Assembly (NCBI GenBank): GCA_946184615.1
Contig: CAMHFN010000001.1
Span: 1 to 64,000, forward strand
Length of the DNA: 64,000 nt
Source of the DNA: an uncultured Bacteroidales bacterium
Lineage (GTDB): Bacteria; Bacteroidota; Bacteroidia; Bacteroidales; F082
Direction of reading: 5' to 3'
In this document: piece by piece, positions 18,108-27,382 of the stretch
Layout: every line of letters starts with the position of its first letter
Numbering within the stretch: position 1 is the stretch's first letter
Position numbers and translations under genes: made by a program
The notes under the pieces: generated by a model
The model's input: the letters and a program-made list of their open reading frames with translations, nothing else
Databases searched by the model: none
What the model was told of the DNA's origin: nothing

Positions 18108-19790
18108 ATGATGACATACCATGGAATACTAAAGCAGCTACTTGAGCACGCAGAAAACGAGATCGTTGAGTTTAAAACAGCACATAACAACTATGACATT
18201 GACGAACTGGGAAAATACTTTTCCGCCCTTAGCAACGAGGCAAACCTGCGTGAACGTGAATTCGCATGGATTGTGTTTGGGGTGGAAAACAGAACGCATG
18301 AGATAGTTGGAACCAGCTTTAAGGATAGTGAACAATCATTGAACAAGCTGAAACACGATATGTCGCAACATACCACCGACAACCTGATTTTCCGTGAAAT
18401 TGAGCCGATAACGGTTGAAGGCAAACGGGTTTTGATGTTTAAAGTACCCGCATCGCCCCGCAACACAGTGATGCACTGGAAAGGCATTGCCTGGGCTCGC
18501 GATGGTGAAAGCCTGAAACCTCTGAATCAAACAAAACGAGACGAAATACGAAACCAAGCTCCCATTCCCGATTGGTCCGCACAACTGGTCCCCAGTGCTT
18601 CCATCAACGATTTGGATGATCTTGCGCTTGCCACTGCCAGGGTAATGTACAAGAAAGTACATGGTTCAAATATCTCCGGCGAAGAAGTCGATAGTTGGAG
18701 CATGGAAGAATTTTTGAGCAACAGCAACATGATGCGCGACGGTCAGATTACACGTGCAGCCATATTACTGCTTGGCAAGCCCAAGGCTCTCGACCAGATA
18801 CACCCAGCCGTGGCACAGATTACCTGGACCCTACAAGATGAAGAAGACATCGTAGAGGACTACGAGCATTTCACTATCCCATTCCTGCTTACCGTGGATA
18901 AAGTGTTGGCGAAAATCAGGAACAAAACCATGCGCGAACTGCCTGGAGGGACGCTATTTCCCGACACCATGAAGCAATATGACGACTACACCATCCGCGA
19001 GGTCCTGCACAACGCCATAGCCCACCAAGACTATACTCTACAGGAAAGAATCGTTTTTGTGGAAAGTCCCGACCGTCTGTATTATGGCAATGGAGGTTCA
19101 TTCATCCCCGGAACTATTGAGAACGCTCTCGAACATAAAGGCCCGCAACTCCACTACCGAAACGACTGCCTTTGTAAGGGCATGGTTCATTTCAACATGA
19201 TTGACACCGTCGGAAGAGGCATCAAGAAAATTTACACCGAACAACGCAAGCGTTATTTCCCCATGCCAGACTATGACATCGACAATGAGAATCGCACAGT
19301 TGGGGTGACAATATACGGAAAGATGCTGGACGAGAAATATACCGCATTGCTTAAAAGCAGTGACAAATTAACTCTTAGAGAGTGCATCTGGCTCGATGCC
19401 GTTCAGAAAGGTCGCCCCATCACCAAAGAAGCTGTTGAACATTTGAGAGAACGCAAGCTCATAGAAGGACGGAGCGGACATTTCACTATTTCATTGGGTG
19501 TGGCAAAACTCACTCGTCAAATTCCCCAATACACCCGCAACAAGGGACTAGCATTCGATGCTCTGCGCAAGTTAATCCTGCAACTGGCTCACAATGCCGG
19601 AGAAGTGGGTTTTAAACGAGCCGACGCATACGAAGCGTTGGAACAGACACTTCCCGCAGGAAAAACCACTAAAGCCAAAAACGACTATTTAGGAAGAGTT
19701 TTGGCAAAATTGGCAAAGGATGGTTGTCTTTTGTTGATTAACCGGAAATGGTATCTCACAGAGAAAGGAAAGGCAGAATTTCGTGCGTAA
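18108..19790 (+). CDS. AlbA_2/Schlafen-type ATP-binding protein
   Basis: 560 residues. The N-terminal ~140 residues form an AlbA_2 (divergent AAA-4, Schlafen-like) domain, seen in NEIVEFKTAHNN and FAWIVFGVEN. The central region carries the HATPase-like C-terminal segment of this family (REVLHNAIAHQDY, VESPDRLYYGNGG, DTVGRGIKKIY) and the end looks like winged helices (KDGCLLLINRKWYL). Such proteins are common in Bacteroidales accessory DNA, and some Schlafen-like bacterial proteins act in phage defence. Start at ATG 18108 or the adjacent ATG 18111. It follows the TIR gene by 50 bp without an obvious terminator, so they may be co-transcribed. Tandem 11-bp repeats overlap its stop codon. Confidence 0.75.
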   Translation: MMTYHGILKQLLEHAENEIVEFKTAHNNYDIDELGKYFSALSNEANLREREFAWIVFGVENRTHEIVGTSFKDSEQSLNKLKHDMSQHTTDNLIFREIEPITVEGKRVLMFKVPASPRNTVMHWKGIAWARDGESLKPLNQTKRDEIRNQAPIPDWSAQLVPSASINDLDDLALATARVMYKKVHGSNISGEEVDSWSMEEFLSNSNMMRDGQITRAAILLLGKPKALDQIHPAVAQITWTLQDEEDIVEDYEHFTIPFLLTVDKVLAKIRNKTMRELPGGTLFPDTMKQYDDYTIREVLHNAIAHQDYTLQERIVFVESPDRLYYGNGGSFIPGTIENALEHKGPQLHYRNDCLCKGMVHFNMIDTVGRGIKKIYTEQRKRYFPMPDYDIDNENRTVGVTIYGKMLDEKYTALLKSSDKLTLRECIWLDAVQKGRPITKEAVEHLRERKLIEGRSGHFTISLGVAKLTRQIPQYTRNKGLAFDALRKLILQLAHNAGEVGFKRADAYEALEQTLPAGKTTKAKNDYLGRVLAKLAKDGCLLLINRKWYLTEKGKAEFRA

Positions 19791-19910
19791 TTCGAGTATA
19801 ATTCGTGTGTGGAAAAACAGCTTATCGAATCACAACAAACTGAGTATCTATTATTTATACAAAGAAAGCGTGTGAAAAGAGAGTGTAATTCGTGCGTAAT
19901 TCGAGTATAA
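19779..19910. repeat. Degenerate 11-bp tandem repeats at the AlbA gene 3' end
   Basis: Units of the type AATTCGTGCGT / AATTCGAGTAT / AATTCGTGTGT run through the stop codon (about 19779-19815), and a second cluster recurs at 19886-19915. A 22-bp stretch (TTCGTGCGTAATTCGAGTAT and on) is repeated exactly, 108 bp apart. Possible recombination or recoding site; function unknown. Confidence 0.6.
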
Positions 19911-19984
19911 AACGTGTAAAATGCAAGGTCAATCTATGATAAAGCAAAATCATCATTTCTTATTTTAACAATCTGTCCCACTTA

Positions 19985-20101
19985 CTAACACGTTGTCAGC
20001 GATTCTTCATTGACATTGTGCAATACCCTTGTCCTCTGTAATATGTTGAAGTTGCGTATTGCCTCAAACTGCCGTTCTATGATTTGTGTTTTGTTTAACA
20101 T
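19985..20101 (-). CDS. Short ORF or gene fragment (38 aa)
   Basis: Leftward ATG at 20101 opens 38 codons (MLNKTQIIERQFEAIRNFN...) ending TAG. It lies 17 bp after the STAND NTPase stop in the same direction. The composition is protein-like, but the ORF is short and without recognised family. It could be a small partner of the NTPase or a leftover of a longer gene. Confidence 0.3.
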   Translation of the reverse strand: MLNKTQIIERQFEAIRNFNILQRTRVLHNVNEESLTTC

Positions 20102-20117
20102 AGTATTAGAGTCCTTG

Positions 20118-23100
20118 TTATAAGATAACGCTCTCTCTTAACAAATAAGCGTGAACGGAATTGCGTTCTATCATAAAATCAAGAATTGGAATAATTTTGT
20201 TTCGTAGGTTCATTTCTTTTTTGATCTTTTGTTTGTTCGAATAAACATATCTTCTAACAAAACTCTCCATATAGTGTATTGTATTAGACTCTAAATCGGC
20301 AAGATTCATAGTTCTATTGTTTGATACTATTGTAAACACCCACTCTAATCCCTCTTTATCAAAGTTGACTCCAATACTACATAATACTTTTGCAATAGAA
20401 TACAAAACAGGCGGATACTCACCTATATCTTCAGAAATTGTCATATAAAACGGTAAATGTTCTTTTTGCAAAGAATGCCATCCGGTAACATCTTTTTTCC
20501 ACCAATTCCATGCTAGTAAATAGTCAATTATGAGATTCTTATAATGATAGTTATATGAGTCCCTATATACCCCAACAATTTTAGGATAAAACTTATTCCA
20601 AATATACCAAAACTGTTTTTGATGGTTTAAATGGTCTTCAGCAGAAATAAACTCTTCAATAAATTCTGCTGCCTCTTTTGATGAAATAAGTGATTCAACT
20701 ATTGGTTTTAGAAAAACATCAAGTTCAAGGACATCTCTTTGTAACAAAAAATAAGCAATTCTTTTTTGCAAATTGTGCTTTACCCAGTACCATTCACTAT
20801 CTATGCTGATTATATCTGAAGTTATTCTATGCTCATCTAATATTTGGGGCATTACATAAGGCAATGATCGAAGTATTATTTCACAATTGGTGCTGTCTGT
20901 TGTATCGGAAGGAATGATTTGATATACTATTTCCAAAGCTTTTATATCAAGACTTTCAAGGTCTTCTTTGCTTATTGAAAGATTCTCGAATTCAAAATCC
21001 CCTACTTCCTTATCCAACTCATTTAATACTGCACTTTTGGAGACCGCTCCCCGGGCTTTTTGGCTTCTTTTCCTTTGTTCGACGAGTATCTTATTATAAA
21101 TGGGTTGTATTTTTATATAACCAAAAAGAATCTTTTGTGCGACATTAAAATTTGACTCCCATATATTTGCTCGAAATAAGGATTCTATAGCATAGTCACA
21201 AATCCTTTTGTATGAACCCAATTGGTGTTTGTCCAACAAAACCAAAACTAACAATAAAAGCAAATCATTGGTTTCATCGGGGAATTCATCAATTAGAGCT
21301 GGTATTGCTTGGACAGCAGCTTCTGTTCCATCTGAAATTTGGCAATAATAATCATCAGAAAACAGCCGAGCGATAGATGAAAGAATTATCTCCTTGCAAA
21401 AAATCTTGTCTTCTTGAGACAATACTTCTTTGTGTTTGATGAACAACTTTGAGCATGAAAATGCAGGTATCGAGTATTCAAGGAAATCGGCAGATCTTTG
21501 ACCTCCATTTATTTCTTCAATTAGATGCTTGGTGTCTGTAAGTGCCAATAAAGGATTTTTTTCGTATTCTTCATATCTGGGGCCTTTCGAAATATGACTA
21601 GCTTCACTTACAAAATCGGACCATATTCTCAATGACGAATATTTAAAGGCCGTCTCATATAATGCCTTCCCATCTTCAATTTCTTTTTTTTGCTCGTCAG
21701 ATAACTCTTTTGGAGTAAATTCTATAATAAAACTATTGTCATCACGTGGAGTAATATTAGGATTTAGATTTCTCCTGTCCATTCTGGCCAATAACAATCC
21801 ATATTTATTGCTAATTTTCGAGTCTAATTTGTATTCATCAAGGATGTTGTATAGCTTATAAATGAAGTCCGAGTTTTGTTCTTTTGTGAATCCGTTTATT
21901 CCAATTAGCTGATATTGCAAGAATAGTGATTCTAAACATAAGCTTCTATGTTTTTCATCACATGTTTTCAATCGCTCCTTGGTATAAAACATATTTTTAA
22001 ACACATCAAGCATAGTGGACATTGAATATAAGGATTTTGCCTCAAATTCGTTTGTGCTTCTAAATGCATCATAATGAAACAAATCAATGGTCTTAAATAG
22101 AATCATAGCTGTTTCATAGAATTGATCTGGGAAAGCCAACACGACACTACAGACAATGGAAGTCAACGATGCTGATTTTGAATTTAAAAGTATATACTGA
22201 AGGATTCTTTGAACTGTTTCTTTTTCATACACCTTTGAGGCTTCTAATAGGTATTGCTCTAATGCCATGTGTACTGATTGTAACACATAGGGCACAACAG
22301 GGTTTCCAAACCCGCGATACATACACCACAAGGCATTGCTTATGAGTTGATGGACTTCTGCTTTATTTATGTAAAGGGAAATGGTTTTGACATCTTCAAT
22401 TCCATAATCAGATTTGCTATATGATTCAACACAGTCATTTGTAAAACGAATAATGAAATTTAATGCGTTTTTGAGATCTGAGCGCAACAACCATCTAATC
22501 GGAGTCTGATTGGCACTTGGGGGGAAATAATCAAATTCAAAATGGTCTGTTAGTCCATATCGACTTTCCATATCAGAATTAACGTTAAAGAATTCGTCTT
22601 CGTCGGCATGTTTTCTCCAAAATGAATCGCATAATTGGATAACATATAATGGAAGCGTATTTATTGTTTCATAAGCATAATATGGTTTTGATAAGATTGC
22701 AGAACAAAGATCGTAATAGGGGCTACTATGATTAAACCATTTCTTTGCAATTACTTTATCGAATATTATCTTTAATTCTGATTCTAATTCTCTTGAACTA
22801 TTGAAAACTATTGACATCAACTCATCTTTAGTTTTGGAGTCAATGTAAAAATGCTCTTTTGTTTCTTCATAGTTTAAAATGGCGAGAGAAAGCAATCCTG
22901 CGTACTTTGTTGTCGCACCAACTTTATTTGAAACACTCCATTTTGACAAAATGGGAAGAACCAGTTTGATATTGCTTTCAAAAAAGTCAAATGCTTTGTT
23001 ATATATGAATGAAATTGATGTCCCCCAACCATTCCCTTTTGGTTCAAAAGAATCAAAAGTAGCATTTGATGAAATATCCGTACAGGCAATATTCAATAAG

Positions 23101-24824
23101 AATAGCATCCGTTTTAGCATTTCATAATTGTTTGCCTTTATTTCATTTTCATAAGACTCGAAAAACAAATCAGAATAATCGGATAATAAAACAGAGATCA
23201 GTAGTTCATCTTTCCAGAATTGTGGAATATCTTTGCTAATAAACGCTTCATAGATATAATCCTCCAAAGTATTATTGTTCTCTAATAGTTGATCTGATAA
23301 CCACATTCTGTATGCACGGCGCATGGGCAAGGAATTCCCTAATTGGTTGAAGAAGTCAATTGCATCTGAACAATTTGCGAAGCAACGGTCAACAATTTTG
23401 TTTAATGACCATTCCTCATAAATGTCATGAGCAAAATAGTAACCATTGTGAGTAGTATCATAGACAAGTATTTCATCTTGTGTTAGTCGGAAAAGTGGTG
23501 GCTGTGGCAAATCGTCAGCATTGATATAAAAATGACCACTTCCACTCCTTCTCCTTGCTATGTCAATTACACACTTCTCTCGTTCAAGATGGATATTGTC
23601 TTTTTGATCAGTACTTTGAATCCTTTTTTTCCATAGTAAGTCAACAAAAGACCTGTAATTTCCCTGCTTGTCAATATCTTTGTAATGTAGAATGAACTCT
23701 TTAAGATAGAATAAATTCCTAAGTCGTTCAGTAAAATTTATATTATTTGGAAGGTTGAAACTACGTTCGTTTGCAATTGAATAAAGCGTATCTAGGTTAA
23801 TAAGAGGGATGTCAATTGTTTTATATGGTAATTGGTAATTTTCTTTTATGTAAAATAGTAAATCGTTTAGATATGAATATCTAGAAATAAAAAGAATGCT
23901 CCATCCATTTTTCTTCAATGTTTGAATCAATTCATATACAATTTCATTATTGGAGATTTCCGCCAACCTTTCAGCAGAATCTATCACAAATACTTTTTTT
24001 GCCTCATCAGTAAATGCTTCAATAAATTGTGTCATCGAATACGAATGGTCAAATTGAAATACATCATTGATACGATTCACGTTAAGTTCGTTAGCCTTGA
24101 AAACACAAATTGGAAATCTCTTTCTATTGCTATAATAAAACTCTTTAAATACAGCTGTCTTTCCACATCCACCTTCACCAGTAAGGACTATGTTGATTCC
24201 ATTTATTTCTTTTGTCAACTCTTCAATTATGGATGTTCTATCAATTTTAATGGAATCCTCGCCACAGGTAATCTCAGTTTGAATAACTTGTAAATAACTA
24301 TCATTATGCTTGTACAAGTCATCAATTAGATTGCCCTCGTTGGGGTTCAAGTTGAAAAAAATGTCGAATATATATTTGTTTTCTGGCAATGACAACTGAC
24401 GTTCTAAATGACTTAACACTTTCCATTGTAAAGTCATTCCAACATTTTGAGCAGCTTTTTCTATGTCTACTTGATACTGTGGTTTTTTCTTATTCTTTTT
24501 CGAACTCTCCGATAGCTCTTGGTTTAAGTACAAAAAGAATCCATTCAGTTGGGGATTTTTGGATTTTGCTTTTTTGATAGAATCAATAATATCATCTTTG
24601 TTTTCATCAATAGAATTCGTGTAGTATTTTGATTGAAAGCCGTAATACTTCCCGTCTTTTTCAATGGGTTCAGTTTCAATTCCTGTTTGATTCTTATACC
24701 GGAACAAACCAATACGATTGTTGAACTCAGCACAAAAAAGCAAGTAACACAATTGCTCAAAAGCCCAAGACTCTCGTTTATTATATTTGGCACTAAAAGC
24801 CCCCCAATTTATTTGTTCGTTCAT
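20118..24824 (-). CDS. Avs-like STAND NTPase with N-terminal PD-(D/E)XK-type nuclease domain
   Basis: 1568 residues. Residues 15-140 look like a restriction-endonuclease-fold domain of the Cap4/Mrr kind (SWAFEQLCYLL, GIETEP at 48-53, GFQSKYY with Q64-S-K66). A STAND P-loop NTPase follows: Walker A GEGGCGKT (216-223) and Walker B VFVIDSAERL (278-287). The rest, over 1000 residues, is helical-repeat-like, as in sensor regions of NLR-type proteins. Size and order match AVAST proteins, which recognise a phage protein, oligomerise and cut DNA. The assignment to a given Avs type cannot be made by eye. The gene has its own promoter (TATTTTTGC at 24913-24921) and base composition as AT-rich as the rest of the cargo block. 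Confidence 0.7.
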   Translation of the reverse strand: MNEQINWGAFSAKYNKRESWAFEQLCYLLFCAEFNNRIGLFRYKNQTGIETEPIEKDGKYYGFQSKYYTNSIDENKDDIIDSIKKAKSKNPQLNGFFLYLNQELSESSKKNKKKPQYQVDIEKAAQNVGMTLQWKVLSHLERQLSLPENKYIFDIFFNLNPNEGNLIDDLYKHNDSYLQVIQTEITCGEDSIKIDRTSIIEELTKEINGINIVLTGEGGCGKTAVFKEFYYSNRKRFPICVFKANELNVNRINDVFQFDHSYSMTQFIEAFTDEAKKVFVIDSAERLAEISNNEIVYELIQTLKKNGWSILFISRYSYLNDLLFYIKENYQLPYKTIDIPLINLDTLYSIANERSFNLPNNINFTERLRNLFYLKEFILHYKDIDKQGNYRSFVDLLWKKRIQSTDQKDNIHLEREKCVIDIARRRSGSGHFYINADDLPQPPLFRLTQDEILVYDTTHNGYYFAHDIYEEWSLNKIVDRCFANCSDAIDFFNQLGNSLPMRRAYRMWLSDQLLENNNTLEDYIYEAFISKDIPQFWKDELLISVLLSDYSDLFFESYENEIKANNYEMLKRMLFLLNIACTDISSNATFDSFEPKGNGWGTSISFIYNKAFDFFESNIKLVLPILSKWSVSNKVGATTKYAGLLSLAILNYEETKEHFYIDSKTKDELMSIVFNSSRELESELKIIFDKVIAKKWFNHSSPYYDLCSAILSKPYYAYETINTLPLYVIQLCDSFWRKHADEDEFFNVNSDMESRYGLTDHFEFDYFPPSANQTPIRWLLRSDLKNALNFIIRFTNDCVESYSKSDYGIEDVKTISLYINKAEVHQLISNALWCMYRGFGNPVVPYVLQSVHMALEQYLLEASKVYEKETVQRILQYILLNSKSASLTSIVCSVVLAFPDQFYETAMILFKTIDLFHYDAFRSTNEFEAKSLYSMSTMLDVFKNMFYTKERLKTCDEKHRSLCLESLFLQYQLIGINGFTKEQNSDFIYKLYNILDEYKLDSKISNKYGLLLARMDRRNLNPNITPRDDNSFIIEFTPKELSDEQKKEIEDGKALYETAFKYSSLRIWSDFVSEASHISKGPRYEEYEKNPLLALTDTKHLIEEINGGQRSADFLEYSIPAFSCSKLFIKHKEVLSQEDKIFCKEIILSSIARLFSDDYYCQISDGTEAAVQAIPALIDEFPDETNDLLLLLVLVLLDKHQLGSYKRICDYAIESLFRANIWESNFNVAQKILFGYIKIQPIYNKILVEQRKRSQKARGAVSKSAVLNELDKEVGDFEFENLSISKEDLESLDIKALEIVYQIIPSDTTDSTNCEIILRSLPYVMPQILDEHRITSDIISIDSEWYWVKHNLQKRIAYFLLQRDVLELDVFLKPIVESLISSKEAAEFIEEFISAEDHLNHQKQFWYIWNKFYPKIVGVYRDSYNYHYKNLIIDYLLAWNWWKKDVTGWHSLQKEHLPFYMTISEDIGEYPPVLYSIAKVLCSIGVNFDKEGLEWVFTIVSNNRTMNLADLESNTIHYMESFVRRYVYSNKQKIKKEMNLRNKIIPILDFMIERNSVHAYLLRESVIL

Positions 24825-24912
24825 ATTGTTTGTATTATTCCATCGCCTTATTCATCGACTCAATAAAAAGAATATTTTAATTTGCCAAAAAGGCGTGCTG
24901 GCTTTTCTGTTT

Positions 24913-24921
24913 GCAAAAATA
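24913..24921 (-). promoter_or_regulatory. -7 box of the Avs-like gene
   Basis: Leftward TATTTTTGC, a TAnnTTTG match, about 90 bp upstream of the start codon, implying a leader of about 80 nt. Confidence 0.5.
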
Positions 24922-25280
24922 ATGTTTTATTATATTATCAGCATCCAATATCAGGCTCGCCAGAGGTCGTGTTTTGAATTAGTGGCCTCACATTCCACAG
25001 GAATAACATGCTATTCTTTAACTTAGATTCCTAAAAGTTGAGATGCCCGGGTTAATCTACAATCATCACAACACACTAATTTTCAATAGATTATGTTACA
25101 AATTAAGCGCCTAAACCCCTGTTTGTTTTCTTAAAGTTTACTCACAAACTCGGCCAACATTATGTTTCTTCCAACTAAAAACATAGTTGATTCAAGGTGG
25201 AAACAGCCGAAAAATGGGGCGCTCACCGCAGGGAAGATCGTTGCGGCGCCCAATCATCGGAAACCCGTGTAAATAGACGG

Positions 25281-25319
25281 AATTCCGTGAAATTTGATGA
25301 AAAAATAAGTTAACCTGGC
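25281..25319. repeat. Diverged partial att-like repeat (copy D)
   Basis: GGAATTCCGTGAAATTTGAT followed by GAAAAAATAAGTTAACCTGG corresponds to the last ~35 bp of copies B and C (GGAATTTTCCACGAAATG, then AAAAATAAGTTAACCTAGG). Suggests an older, eroded integration event next to copy C. Confidence 0.5.
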
Positions 25320-25528
25320 CTAAAAATGGAATACACTCATTACCAATGCTTTACAAAAATTTTTCTCTAGTACTGTTCTTCCTGAAAAAACGTACAAAAC
25401 TATGTTCAAATTTAGGTTAACTTATGTTTCCATTTAAGTTTATATTTTTACTTATTTGAACACAAAAAAGGCCGTTAGTTAACCTAACGACCTCTTTAAT
25501 TTATTGATAATCAGTTGATTATCAGATT

Positions 25529-25665
25529 AATATTCATCTTCGTTGAAAATTAACATTACTGATTGATAATCAATAAGTTACAATCGCTATGTTCAAATTT
25601 ATGTTCACTTATTTTTCCATTAAATTATGGAATTTTCCACGAAATGAAAAATAAGTTAACCTAGG
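25529..25665. repeat. att-like 137-bp direct repeat, copy C
   Basis: Same length, orientation and order as copy B (6281-6417), starting AATATTCATCTTCGTTGAAA and ending ATAAGTTAACCTAGG. Marks the right boundary of the 19-kb cargo block. Confidence 0.75.
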
Positions 25666-25732
25666 GTAGTTCAGACAATTAGCATAAATTTTCATCCGAA
25701 TTTCTCAAAAAATGTTATGCTCGAAAACAAGG

Positions 25733-25757
25733 TATTCGTCTTCCTAGAGGAAGAAGT
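25733..25757 (+). repeat. att-core-like motif with palindrome, right end of cargo
   Basis: GTATTCGTCTTCCTAGAGGA continues into AGAAG; TCTTCCTAGAGGAAGA is a perfect 16-bp palindrome. It mirrors the motif at 6510-6533 and a further copy, CTATTCGTCTTCCTC, at 25898-25912. Confidence 0.5.
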
Positions 25758-25863
25758 ATACCGACATTTATGAACAACGTTTATATCGTATTTCAATTTT
25801 CTTTTTTATTGGATGATGAATTATAGTCCCGTCGAAATCCCACGTTGATGATCGTTTTTCCCC

Positions 25864-25912
25864 GAGGAAGAGGTGTAGTATCATGGATTCAGAGATACTA
25901 TTCGTCTTCCTC
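25864..25912. repeat. Large imperfect hairpin next to the att-like motifs
   Basis: GAGGAAGA (25864-25871) pairs with TCTTCCTC (25905-25912), and AGTATC (25877-25882) with GATACT (25894-25899), giving a two-part stem. The right arm contains the TATTCGTCTTCC core. It sits beyond the exonuclease stop codon and could serve as terminator or recombination site. Confidence 0.5.
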
Positions 25913-25954
25913 TCGGATGTGATTCTTCCTCGTTTTTCACTTGGCCAACCTAAA

Positions 25955-26449
25955 TCAAAGCAATACTCTAGCGATCCAGGCACAGGCTTCGGCATCAGCG
26001 AGAGCATGGTGATGATTGACAAGATTATAGCCACAAGCCTCTGCAACCGTGTGAAGTTGATGGTTAGGAAGCTGGTTACCAAAGTGACGTCGAGAGGCCC
26101 TGCATGTACAGTAGAATTGATAATCCGGATAATCCATTTGATAACAGCGCATCACTGCTTTCAAACACCCCTCGTCAAAGGGACTATTGTGCGCCACCAA
26201 GGGCAAGCCTTCTATCAATGGTTCAATCTGCTGCCAAACGTATGGGAACACTGGAGCATCCTCAGTATCTGATTGGGTAATCCCATGAACCATCGTGTTC
26301 CAATAAAGATAATAGTTGGGCTCAGGTTGGATAAGAGAGTAAAACGAATCAACGAACTCTCCATCCTTTACAATAATTACGCCCACACTACAGACGCTAG
26401 TACGCTCGTTGTTGGCGGTCTCAAAATCGATGGCGGCAAAATCCTTCAT
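25955..26449 (-). CDS. DnaQ-like 3'-5' exonuclease (DEDDh)
   Basis: 164 residues from ATG 26449; the longer frame upstream is the WYL gene read out of phase. The DEDDh exonuclease pattern is complete: AIDFETAN (D8, E10), LVAHNSPFDEG and the final HHALADAEA with the catalytic His and Asp. Such single-domain proteins remove nucleotides from 3' ends of DNA or RNA. The start codon overlaps the stop of the WYL regulator gene (ATGA), so the two are translationally coupled and share the operator-bearing promoter at 27636-27676. Its role in the regulon is unknown. Confidence 0.85.
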   Translation of the reverse strand: MKDFAAIDFETANNERTSVCSVGVIIVKDGEFVDSFYSLIQPEPNYYLYWNTMVHGITQSDTEDAPVFPYVWQQIEPLIEGLPLVAHNSPFDEGCLKAVMRCYQMDYPDYQFYCTCRASRRHFGNQLPNHQLHTVAEACGYNLVNHHHALADAEACAWIARVLL

Positions 26450-27360
26450 TTCTTGTCTGGTTTGTATAATGAACCCATCCTCTTCACAACATCTTTGATC
26501 TCCCTTCGAAGCCATTGCGGTTCCAAGACCTCAAGGGTGTCTCCATGCTTGAGAAGCTCCTGTTGGAGATCAAATGTAGGACGTACGCGAAGCGTAAAGA
26601 TGCTATACTCGTCGTTGGTTTCAATTTCCTCTTGTGAGTGATGCAAAGGCAAGGAACGAAGATAGTTGGATTGGTCGGCATTCACTTTCAGCTTAACTGT
26701 CTCGACTTCTATCTCATCGTCCCGAATCACGCCAAAGCATCCCTCAAAATAGACTTCCGGGCAAAAATCATCGGGGTATTTGAACGGCTCGCCTGTTAGT
26801 TGGACATCCAAGATTCGATCCAACGAATAGATACGGATCCTGTCCTCATAGACGCTGTTGGCCACCATATACCACCGTTGCCGGAACAGCTTCACGCAAT
26901 AAGGCGCCACGGGGAACGTATGTTCATGTTCACTCCAATAGCCTTTATAGGTTACTTCCAGCACCTTGCTTTTCTTCATTGCCTCCAAAATGACGGGAAG
27001 AGAATCCTGCCCTGAAGGGATATTTTCCAACAGGATTCTGTCGCTCATCGTCTTGTTTTCCAACAACGTGTTGTTAACCGACATCGTATTGAGCAACCAA
27101 CGTTGAAGGCCATCGCCCTCAAGATCTTCACGGTTCTCAATATAGTAACGGTCACCATCACGCTTGTCACACATAATCACGAGCCCAAACATATCCTCAA
27201 CAGCGTTCTTCCAGTTGTCGAAGGTGCGACGAGGAATCTCCAATCCTTCACTCAAATCCGTTTCCAACCATTTGCGGTTGATTTCCTTTAAGGTGATTTT
27301 CTTGGCTTTGTAGAGAGTCTCAACGAGCCAGACGTATTTGTTGATTTGGTTTTTTGACAT
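26446..27360 (-). CDS. WYL-domain transcriptional regulator (candidate master regulator)
   Basis: 304 residues with an N-terminal helix-turn-helix region (about 10-60, IPRRTFDNWKNAVEDMFG), a central WYL domain (about 125-195; KLFRQRWYMVANS, with WYM in place of WYL, then RIRIYSLDRI) and a C-terminal WCX-like extension. The size and order match BrxR/CapW-type regulators, which repress phage-defence operons by binding palindromes at promoters and release DNA on binding a ligand. Here the gene lies in the operon behind one of seven near-identical palindromic operators, so autoregulation and control of the other six are likely. That link is inferred; the operators themselves are seen directly. 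Confidence 0.85.
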   Translation of the reverse strand: MSKNQINKYVWLVETLYKAKKITLKEINRKWLETDLSEGLEIPRRTFDNWKNAVEDMFGLVIMCDKRDGDRYYIENREDLEGDGLQRWLLNTMSVNNTLLENKTMSDRILLENIPSGQDSLPVILEAMKKSKVLEVTYKGYWSEHEHTFPVAPYCVKLFRQRWYMVANSVYEDRIRIYSLDRILDVQLTGEPFKYPDDFCPEVYFEGCFGVIRDDEIEVETVKLKVNADQSNYLRSLPLHHSQEEIETNDEYSIFTLRVRPTFDLQQELLKHGDTLEVLEPQWLRREIKDVVKRMGSLYKPDKK

Positions 27361-27382
27361 AAGGTTTTAGTTCTATTGGTTA

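Larger units (their letters stand above)
24825..25528. other. 700-bp gene-free region at the right end of the cargo block
   Basis: Holds the Avs-like gene promoter, a GGGCGC/GCGCCC hairpin near 25213-25250, a diverged partial att repeat (25281-25319), further GTTAAC-type half-sites near 25400-25435 and a hairpin AGGCCGTTAG/CTAACGACCT (25469-25493) directly before repeat copy C. No convincing ORF. It looks like accumulated attachment-site debris. Confidence 0.6.

Noticed and set aside
25883-26272. Rightward ORF opposite the exonuclease
   Set aside because: Antisense to a complete DEDDh exonuclease; composition not protein-like.
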